From the NCBI RefSeq assembly GCF_027924665.1, contig NZ_AP027043.1, forward strand, positions 4,464,001 to 4,528,000: DNA of 64,000 nt, in the 5' to 3' direction. The translations under genes and the position numbers were made by a program. The stretch's first letter is position 1. Each line of letters opens with the position of its first letter. The notes beneath the pieces are model-generated. The model saw only the letters and a program-made list of their open reading frames with translations. It ran no database searches and was not told the DNA's origin. Positions 57,646 to 64,000 of the stretch are shown here, piece by piece. This stretch comes from Flavobacterium sp. GSB-24 (GTDB taxonomy: Bacteria > Bacteroidota > Bacteroidia > Flavobacteriales > Flavobacteriaceae).

Positions 57646-58815
57646 TTACTTCCAAGGATCTAAAACGACTTTTACACATCCGTCTTCGCGTTTTTTAAAA
57701 ATGTCGTAAGCATGCGAAATCTCAGATAATGGCAGTCTGTGTGTAATAATATCATCAAGCTGTACTTTTCCCTGAACCACATATTCTAATAATTTATCGA
57801 TATGTTTATGAGCAGGAGCTTGTCCGCCTTTTAGGATAATTCCTTTGTCAAAGAATTGTCCCAACGGAAAATTATCGTAATTAACAGGATAAACGCCCAG
57901 TACAGCAACTATTCCACTTCTTCTTACAGCACTCATACAAGCTTCTAGTACTTTTATGGAACCTTTTTCAAAATTAATAGTTGCTTTAATTCGGTCACCT
58001 AGATTTCGATCAGGTTCAAAACCTACGGCATCAATACAAACATCTGCACCGCGGCCGTTTGTTAAAGAACGAATATGTTCTACAACATCTTTTGGTCCGT
58101 CTTCCCATAAAATAGTAGTGCAGCCCGTTGTAGCTTTTGCTTTATCAAGTCTGTATTGAAGAGTATCTACAACAATAACCTGCGCTGCTCCTCTTAACCA
58201 GGCACTTTTTGCAGCCATTAAACCAACTGGTCCCGAACCAAAAATAGCTACTGTTTCTCCTCCTTTAACTTCTCCCCAATCTACTCCTGTATATCCAGTT
58301 GGGAAAATATCTGTTAGAAAAAGAACCTGCTCATCTGTTAAATTATCAGGAACAACTCTTGGTCCATAATTCGCATAAGGAACTCTTACGTATTGAGCCT
58401 GACCTCCGTCATAACCTCCGTAAAGATCTGTATATCCAAAAAGTGCACCTCCTTTTTCTGTGGCTATGCCTCCTTCAGGTCCATAATGTTCAGGATTGCT
58501 ATGTTCACAATTTCCTGGAACATCGTGATTACAGAAAAAACAATTTCCGCATGCAATAGGAAAAGGAACTACAACCCTATCGCCCCTTTTAACATGAGTT
58601 ACTTCAGAGCCAACTTCTTCTACTATCCCCATAAATTCATGTCCGAGAACCATAGGTCTGGGCTGAGGAAATCCTCCTGAATAAATATGAAGATCAGATC
58701 CGCAAATTGCTGTAGAAGTAACTTTAAGAATGATATCGTCTTTTGCATTTAATTTTGGGTCATCGACTGTATCGTATTTTATGGATCCAGGTCCATGGAT
58801 AACTGCTGCTTTCAT
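57646..58815 (-). CDS. zinc-dependent alcohol/formaldehyde dehydrogenase
   Basis: NAD-dependent medium-chain dehydrogenase, 389 residues, cytoplasmic. Catalytic zinc site: C38 in CGSDLH and H59-E60 in LGHEF. Structural zinc: C89, C92, C95 and C103. Rossmann motif GSGPVGLMAA. Length and the insertion HSNPEHYGPEGGIATEKGGALFGYTDLYGGYDGGQ match the glutathione-independent formaldehyde dehydrogenase-like branch, which oxidises aldehydes and small alcohols. Isolated gene with own terminator; neighbours suggest a stress role. Confidence 0.94.
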   Translation of the reverse strand: MKAAVIHGPGSIKYDTVDDPKLNAKDDIILKVTSTAICGSDLHIYSGGFPQPRPMVLGHEFMGIVEEVGSEVTHVKRGDRVVVPFPIACGNCFFCNHDVPGNCEHSNPEHYGPEGGIATEKGGALFGYTDLYGGYDGGQAQYVRVPYANYGPRVVPDNLTDEQVLFLTDIFPTGYTGVDWGEVKGGETVAIFGSGPVGLMAAKSAWLRGAAQVIVVDTLQYRLDKAKATTGCTTILWEDGPKDVVEHIRSLTNGRGADVCIDAVGFEPDRNLGDRIKATINFEKGSIKVLEACMSAVRRSGIVAVLGVYPVNYDNFPLGQFFDKGIILKGGQAPAHKHIDKLLEYVVQGKVQLDDIITHRLPLSEISHAYDIFKKREDGCVKVVLDPWK

Positions 58816-59026
58816 AATATTTATTTTTACATTAATAGAACGCTAAGTAACTCTTATTTAAACCATTAATATTATATTTTAATTCCATTTTCTTACATAA
58901 AAATTGACTGGTAATGATGTAAACTAATCATTTTAAGCTATAATATTTTGGGGTGTTGATTTTATAAATTTGAGAGAGATTTGAAAAATCTGATTCAAAT
59001 CCAATAATCCTTAAAACAATTTTATT

Positions 59027-60607
59027 ATGTCACAAACAGATGATAAATGGAATGATGGCAGCATTTCGTCAGGAAGCAATGTATCGTATTGGATTGATTC
59101 TACTTCTATTCTTGCTTTTCAAAATCCTGACCAAGATATTACAACAGAAGTCCTTATTATTGGCGGTGGAATTGCTGGTCTGACTACAGCTTATAAATTA
59201 TTAAAAGGAGGTAAAAAAGTGGTTTTAGTAGACGATGGTGTGATAGGAAGCGGAGAAACCGGCCGCACTACAGCACATTTGTCCTGCGCCTTAGATGATC
59301 GATATTATTATTTAGAAGATACTTTTGGCAATGATGGAGCAAAATTAGCAGCCGAAAGCCACAGTGCTGCAATTGATGAAATAGAAAATATAGTGCAGAC
59401 TTTAAATATCGATTGTTCCTTCAAAAGAGTAAACGGTTATTTGTTTCTGCATCCTTCGGATAAAATAGAAAATCTAGAAAAGGAATTCAATGCCACACAA
59501 AACGCTGGAATAGATACCGCTTTTTTAAAAGAAACCCCAACAATAAACGGCGGGGAATCTATGCCATGTATTGTTTTTAATAATCAGGCTCAATTTCATG
59601 TTTTACAATACCTTAAAGGAGTTGCTGATGCAGTTATTGCTCTTGGCGGAACTATTTATACAGAAGCAAGAGCCGAAAAAATTACTAAAGATGGTGCAGA
59701 AGTAAATGGGTATAATTTTTCTGCAGAACATATTGTTGTGGCTACTAATTCGCCTATTAACGATACTTTTACGATGCACACCAAACAAGCGGCCTACAGA
59801 AGTTATGTTATTGCGGGCAAAGTTCCCAAAGGCAAACTGCCAAATTCACTATGGTGGGATACTGGCGATTTAAATTCGAAATGGGTTTCGCAACCCTATC
59901 ATTATGTTCGTTTGGAAAATTTTGATGACGAATATGACCTGCTGATTCCTGGTGGAGAAGATCATAAAACTGGGCAGGCTGATGAAGAAGGAATTTCGGA
60001 ATTTGAACGATATGAAAGACTGGAAAGCTGGACACGAAATTATTTCCCTGTACTTGAAGATATTGCCTACAGATGGTCTGGCCAGATAATGGAACCTGTA
60101 GATGGTTTAGGTTATATGGGGAAAAATCCTGGTGATGATAATATTTATATTATAACTGGTGATTCTGGCAACGGAATGACTCATGCCACAATTGGAGCAA
60201 TGATTATCAGTGATGCAATACTTGGAATAAAAAATAAATGGGAAGAGTTATACAGTCCATCCAGAATTTCACTCAAATCTATTGGAGATTTTGCTAAAGA
60301 AACTGCGAATATGGCTTCACAATATCTGGATTGGGTAAAAGCTTCTGATTTAAAAAATACTGCCGATTTAAATGCTGGTGAAGGAGGTGTTCTTTCGTCT
60401 GGTTTGAAAAAAATTGCCGTATATCGTGATTATGATAATACGCTGCATGCTTTCTCGGCTGTATGTCCGCATTTAGGCTGTATCGTGCAATGGAATACTG
60501 ACGAAAAATCGTTTGACTGCCCGTGTCATGGTTCTCGATTTGCATCAGATGGAACGGTAATGAATGGTCCTGCAAAAACTGATTTGAGTCCAATACACGT
60601 CAAATAA
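59027..60607 (+). CDS. FAD-dependent oxidoreductase with C-terminal Rieske domain
   Basis: 526 residues. DAO-type FAD fold first (GGGIAG at 46-51; GETGRTTAHLSCALDD), which binds FAD and should oxidise an amine or similar. The last 80 residues are a Rieske [2Fe-2S] domain with CPHLGC and CPCHGS (C-x-H-x16-C-x2-H). DAO plus Rieske fusions pass electrons between the two centres; the substrate is unknown. The gene is alone, facing the dehydrogenase divergently, and ends at a terminator. Confidence 0.93.
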   Translation: MSQTDDKWNDGSISSGSNVSYWIDSTSILAFQNPDQDITTEVLIIGGGIAGLTTAYKLLKGGKKVVLVDDGVIGSGETGRTTAHLSCALDDRYYYLEDTFGNDGAKLAAESHSAAIDEIENIVQTLNIDCSFKRVNGYLFLHPSDKIENLEKEFNATQNAGIDTAFLKETPTINGGESMPCIVFNNQAQFHVLQYLKGVADAVIALGGTIYTEARAEKITKDGAEVNGYNFSAEHIVVATNSPINDTFTMHTKQAAYRSYVIAGKVPKGKLPNSLWWDTGDLNSKWVSQPYHYVRLENFDDEYDLLIPGGEDHKTGQADEEGISEFERYERLESWTRNYFPVLEDIAYRWSGQIMEPVDGLGYMGKNPGDDNIYIITGDSGNGMTHATIGAMIISDAILGIKNKWEELYSPSRISLKSIGDFAKETANMASQYLDWVKASDLKNTADLNAGEGGVLSSGLKKIAVYRDYDNTLHAFSAVCPHLGCIVQWNTDEKSFDCPCHGSRFASDGTVMNGPAKTDLSPIHVK

Positions 60608-60626
60608 TTTCATAAAAATATAAAAT

Positions 60627-60665
60627 AAAAAAACCTCCATCCTTATTTCAGATGGAGGTTTTTTC
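60627..60665. terminator. bidirectional intrinsic terminator
   Basis: A 10-bp perfect stem (60632-60641 with 60651-60660), A-run on the left and T-run on the right. It separates the convergent FAD-Rieske and DUF892 genes. Confidence 0.9.
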
Positions 60666-60682
60666 ATAACTAAGCGTTTCTA

Positions 60683-61363
60683 TTATTTATCATCGCCTTC
60701 TGTGGCGTCAAAATTAATAGTATTATAAGCCGCTTCTGTTAAGGTAGTATCAGCTTCTTTTTCTTCGTTTAAAGTTTGAACCAAAAGTGATACTGCTTCA
60801 TCTTCACCTAGTGTTTTAGCAAACGCTGCAAGTGTTCCGTATGTTGCAATTTCATAATGTTCAATTTTTTGAGATGCTGCAATAATTCCGGCATCACGAA
60901 CTGCTCCTTGCTCTGTCTCTTCCATAATTCCTTCACCTTCTTTGATCAAGCCTTCCATTGCATCGCATTTTTTTGCAACAGCTTTTTCTCCAACAGATGC
61001 AAAAACTTCTTCTAAGCGGGTAACTTGTCCTTCAGTAACTTTTAAATGCTCATTAATTGCATCAATAAGATTTTGAGAGGTTGCATTTTTAGCCATTTTT
61101 GGTAATGCTTTAGTCAAAGCTTTTTCTGCCCAATAAATATCTTTTAAAGAGTCAACAAATAAGTCTCTTAATCCTTCTGCTGCTGATGATTTAGCTTTTA
61201 CAGTTCCTTTTGGTGCAGCTGTTTTAGATGCACTTGTCTTAGATGCACTTGTCTTAGATGCACTTGTTTTAGATGCACTTGTTTTAGATGCGTTTGTTTT
61301 AGATGCGTTTGTTTTAGATGCAGCTGGCTTTTTTGCAGCTGTCTTTGTATTTGAATCTTTCAT
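60683..61363 (-). CDS. DUF892 ferritin-like protein (YciF type) with repeat tail
   Basis: 226 residues from ATG at 61363. Residues 1-60 form a lysine-rich low-complexity tail of ASKTN/ASKTS units; residues 65-225 are the four-helix DUF892 domain (GLRDLFVDSLKDIYWAEKALTKALPKM and later EHYEIATYGTLAAFAKTLGEDEAV), which belongs to the ferritin-like YciE/YciF group linked to stress. The tail varies easily through its 15-bp tandem repeats and could bind DNA because it is basic. A 16-bp palindrome lies 84 bases upstream of the start. Confidence 0.92.
   Translation of the reverse strand: MKDSNTKTAAKKPAASKTNASKTNASKTSASKTSASKTSASKTSASKTAAPKGTVKAKSSAAEGLRDLFVDSLKDIYWAEKALTKALPKMAKNATSQNLIDAINEHLKVTEGQVTRLEEVFASVGEKAVAKKCDAMEGLIKEGEGIMEETEQGAVRDAGIIAASQKIEHYEIATYGTLAAFAKTLGEDEAVSLLVQTLNEEKEADTTLTEAAYNTINFDATEGDDK
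61226..61315. repeat. six tandem 15-bp repeats in the DUF892 gene
   Basis: Unit starts at 61226, 61241, 61256, 61271, 61286 and 61301 (each begins agatgc and ends tt), encoding the ASKTS/ASKTN pentapeptide, with partial units on both sides. The copy number is likely to vary between strains by slippage. Confidence 0.85.
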
Positions 61364-61446
61364 GATAATAATTTTTAAAATTAGTTTATCAAATGTATGG
61401 AGCATTCAAACAGTTAGCTTATACAATTCTAATTCAATATTATAAC

Positions 61447-61462
61447 ATTCAAATATTTGAAT
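61447..61462. promoter_or_regulatory. 16-bp perfect palindrome upstream of DUF892
   Basis: ATTCAAATATTTGAAT, perfectly self-complementary, 84 bases upstream of the DUF892 start. It could be an operator; it may also be chance in AT-rich DNA. Confidence 0.35.
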
Positions 61463-61635
61463 ATCAACCAGTAGAAAATTAAAAAAAAATATAATGAATT
61501 CTTAGCTACTATTAAATTAGGTTGTATAAAATTGGGAAATCAAATACTAAAACTATAGTTTAATTTCTTGCAAAATATAAAAGTTCGTTTTTTATAATAC
61601 ACTACTTTTTCCAATAATTGTGGTATATTTACACC

Positions 61636-62061
61636 ATGAGAAGAAATGGAGAAATCATTATAATAGAAGACGACGAAGATGACAGAAATTTTCTTAAAGA
61701 TATCTTTGATAGTCTGGGCTACCCGAACAAAATTGTATTCATTGAAGACCCTACACTTGCAATTCCGTATTTGTTAAAACCTCAGACAAATCCTTTTCTT
61801 ATTCTTTCGGATATTAATATGCCGAAAATTGATGGATTCGAACTTCGCAGCCAGATTCTTGCTCATGACGGAATAAGTCAAAAATGTGTGCCTTATATTT
61901 TTCTTTCTACTTCAAAAAATCCTGAAAATGTAACTAAAGCTTACAATTATAATGTGCAGGGTTATTTTACGAAAGAAGAAAATTTCCCAACATACAAGTT
62001 AATGATTCAAAATATCATGGAATATTGGCGTACAAGTTTAACTCCTTCATCTTCTCATTAA
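61636..62061 (+). CDS. single-domain response regulator (1)
   Basis: Receiver domain only, 141 residues from ATG at 61636 (an earlier in-frame TTG exists). The acid pocket is E11-D12-D13; the phospho-aspartate is D59 in LSDINMPKIDG; FLSTSKNPE and the lysine in YFTKEEN complete the site. With no output domain it passes phosphate on or binds a partner, like the regulators of phytochrome-type kinases. Probable partner: a PAS kinase such as the one at 62562-64000. Confidence 0.93.
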   Translation: MRRNGEIIIIEDDEDDRNFLKDIFDSLGYPNKIVFIEDPTLAIPYLLKPQTNPFLILSDINMPKIDGFELRSQILAHDGISQKCVPYIFLSTSKNPENVTKAYNYNVQGYFTKEENFPTYKLMIQNIMEYWRTSLTPSSSH

Positions 62062-62117
62062 TTAGATCAAAAACTTTGGTGTAATCTACTGAATCTTAAG
62101 ATAAAGAAATAGTTAGA

Positions 62118-62498
62118 TTATTGTAGTACAGATTTGAGCATACTAATGAGTTCATCATAACTATTGGGCTTACTCATATAGTGTATAATTTCTTTTTTTT
62201 GCAATAAGTCCTGAACAAATTCTTGGGAAGGCGTTGAAATCAAGATTACAGGTATGTCTTTCAGTTTCTCATTACTTTTTATTTTCTGCAGAAACTCTTT
62301 ACCATTTAAAAGTGGCATATTGTAATCTAGAAATATCAAATCAGGAAGCTTTTCGGCGCTTTCTAATTTATTGAATGCATTAACGGGGTTACTTTCGACG
62401 CGAAAAACTATTTCTGTGTCGATACTATAGACCGCTTCCATGAATATTTCAGCGTCATCTATATCATCATCAATGAGTAGAATTTCTTTGTATAACAT
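62118..62498 (-). CDS. single-domain response regulator (2)
   Basis: Receiver domain only. I choose the ATG at 62498 (126 residues) because a TAAAATT ribosome-like site precedes it; a start at 62528 would begin in a lysine run made by an 11-base homopolymer. Pocket D10-D11-D12, phospho-aspartate D58 in LIFLDYNMPLLNG, and lysine in YMSKPNSY. It sits 64 bases downstream of the kinase on the same strand, so they probably form one unit. Confidence 0.9.
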   Translation of the reverse strand: MLYKEILLIDDDIDDAEIFMEAVYSIDTEIVFRVESNPVNAFNKLESAEKLPDLIFLDYNMPLLNGKEFLQKIKSNEKLKDIPVILISTPSQEFVQDLLQKKEIIHYMSKPNSYDELISMLKSVLQ

Positions 62499-62561
62499 AA
62501 TTTTATTCTTTTTTTTTTTGCGTGCCATTATCCCAATATACGGATTATTCTTTAATCAGGT

Positions 62562-64000
62562 TTAAATACTATTTCTATCTTTTGGGAAATCTGGCAGGAA
62601 AATATGGAATGTGCATCCTTCTCCTAATTGAGATTCTGCAAATAAAACTCCTTGATGATTCATAACAATTCTTCTGCACAAAGCAAGACCAATACCGCTT
62701 CCTGGAAAAATATTCTGTCCATGCAGACGTTTGAAAATTTCAAAAATTTTATTTTTATAATCTTCCTTAAAGCCAATTCCGTTATCGGTAAATGAAATAT
62801 GATGATACTCGCCTAGTACTAGCGGAGAATCTGTAAACTGCGCTACATATTCTCGAGAAACTAAAGTCGAACTAACTTTAATTTGTGGTATAACCTCTGG
62901 ATTAGTAAATTTTAAAGAATTACTCATAAGATTATAAAACAGCTGATTCATTTGTAAACCTACAGCCTGAACCACTGGCAGTTTTCCCATTTCAATCACT
63001 GCTTTTTTCTCTTCAATAGCCAGCTCAAAATCAGTCCATATATTTTCTATTACTTTATTTAAATCTACAGGCTGTAAACTTTTCTCGGGTTGTATTAATC
63101 GAGAAAAACTTAGAAGATCTGAAATCAACTGACTCATACGCGCTGCTGAAAAAGCAATTTTTTCCACTAAAGTTTTCGGATTTCTTCCTGAATTTTCTTC
63201 CTGCAGCAAACCTGCAAAAATTCGAATTTTTCGTAAAGGTTCTTGAAGGTCGTGACTGGCTACATATGCAAATTGTGCTAGTTCTTCGTTAGAATGTTTC
63301 AAGGCATAGTTGGTCTGCTCCAAATCTAAATTAGAAGCCTGCAGCTCTTGTAAAACATTTTCAAGTTCTCTGGTTCTAAGTGCTACTTCAATCTCCAGTT
63401 CCAATTGCAGTTCACGCTGAATCGTAATGTCTTGTGCTGTCCCGCTAATTGTTAGTGGTTTGCCCTCTATATCAAAATACGTTTGCCCAACAGCATGAAT
63501 TACCTTTTCCTTTCCGCTTTCTCCATGAATAATGCGGTATTCAGCTTCGTACTTTCCGCTAGATCCTGCTTGTTGTGCGGCAAAGAAAGCCTCTGTTACC
63601 CGTTTATGATCTGAAGGCTTGATAAGCGCTTGTATATCTTGAGATGATACATGAGTACCATTAAGTCCAAACATTTCGGCATGGCGTTCAGAAACGGTGC
63701 TCATTCTTGTATTGACATCCATTGACCATGTACCTAACTGTGCTAGTTCTACAGCAGATCGAAGTGCTTCCTCAGCTTGTTCAATTTTCTTAATTGCATT
63801 GATCTCTGTTGTAACATCAGAACTTACATACAGTACCGCATATACTTCACCCTTACTATCCATCAAAGGCGTAAGACTTATATTGTGATACTGCGGCGTT
63901 TCTTCTGTAGTATGGATATCTGCTACCCCATTGGCAGCCAAATGTTCTCCACTGCGATAAACCTCTTGTACGGCTTTTATAAATTCAGGAGAACTTCCTT
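62562..64000 (-). CDS. PAS sensor histidine kinase (N-terminus outside window)
   Basis: The reading frame is open to the window end, so the N-terminus is missing. Two PAS regions are visible (VYAVLYVSSDVTTE and SGTAQDITIQR), then a coiled coil, HisKA with phospho-histidine in ASHDLQEPLRKIRIFAG, and an ATPase domain with NLMSNSLKF, FTDNGIGFKE and GSGIGLALCRRIVMNH. Related to the kinase at 45009 and linked to the two receiver proteins nearby. Soluble in the visible part. Signal unknown. Confidence 0.93.
   Translation of the reverse strand, partial: GSSPEFIKAVQEVYRSGEHLAANGVADIHTTEETPQYHNISLTPLMDSKGEVYAVLYVSSDVTTEINAIKKIEQAEEALRSAVELAQLGTWSMDVNTRMSTVSERHAEMFGLNGTHVSSQDIQALIKPSDHKRVTEAFFAAQQAGSSGKYEAEYRIIHGESGKEKVIHAVGQTYFDIEGKPLTISGTAQDITIQRELQLELEIEVALRTRELENVLQELQASNLDLEQTNYALKHSNEELAQFAYVASHDLQEPLRKIRIFAGLLQEENSGRNPKTLVEKIAFSAARMSQLISDLLSFSRLIQPEKSLQPVDLNKVIENIWTDFELAIEEKKAVIEMGKLPVVQAVGLQMNQLFYNLMSNSLKFTNPEVIPQIKVSSTLVSREYVAQFTDSPLVLGEYHHISFTDNGIGFKEDYKNKIFEIFKRLHGQNIFPGSGIGLALCRRIVMNHQGVLFAESQLGEGCTFHIFLPDFPKDRNSI

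Noticed and set aside
58965..58972. TAAATTTG as promoter of the FAD-Rieske gene
   Set aside because: The nearest TTG is 14 bases upstream, outside the 17-19 spacing.

Overview
The window looks like chromosomal DNA of a Flavobacterium-type member of the Bacteroidota, probably from soil or plants. The sequence is AT-rich and has SusC/SusD proteins, a hybrid two-component regulator, a type IX secretion (T9SS) sorting domain, A-rich ribosome sites and promoters of the form TTG-N17-TAnnTTTG. I saw no tRNA, rRNA, CRISPR array, insertion sequence or phage gene.

Layout. 1-5.8 kb holds ordinary genes (a truncated SDR oxidoreductase, an acetyltransferase) and a small pair: a 51-residue peptide with a double-glycine leader (2245-2400) and a 445-residue protein with a DGD glycosyltransferase-like motif (2710-4047), then a T9SS cargo protein. 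5.86-44.2 kb is one polysaccharide utilisation locus (PUL) of 19 genes, all on the minus strand. In transcription order: GH89, SusC, SusD, GH92, GH92, a small secreted protein, DUF4861, a metallophosphoesterase lipoprotein, the hybrid two-component sensor, myo-inositol oxygenase, GH2, an HGSNAT-like acetyltransferase, an SSS sodium symporter, GH28, GH28, GH51, GH95, GH2 and GH27. 45-64 kb is household and stress territory: PAS histidine kinases and single-domain response regulators, a VIT-type metal transporter, a thioredoxin/ApbE/DUF4266/DUF3570 operon, small membrane proteins, a 728-residue protein I do not recognise, a zinc alcohol dehydrogenase, an FAD-Rieske oxidoreductase and a DUF892 ferritin-like protein.

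How the PUL may work. SusC/SusD would import an oligosaccharide. The periplasmic exo-enzymes would remove alpha-mannose, alpha-GlcNAc, beta-galactose, arabinose (furanose and probably pyranose), fucose or L-galactose, and galacturonate. The SSS symporter would move a product across the inner membrane, and the hybrid sensor would control expression. Four members are unusual together: GH89 (NAGLU type), an HGSNAT-like transmembrane acetyltransferase, a phosphoesterase and myo-inositol oxygenase. Terminal alpha-GlcN(Ac), uronic acid, mannose, galactose, arabinose, inositol and phosphate are what plant glycosyl inositol phosphorylceramide (GIPC) headgroups contain. My main hypothesis is that this PUL uses GIPC headgroups, or a mixture of these and pectin or arabinogalactan. 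It is an inference from gene content and is unproven.
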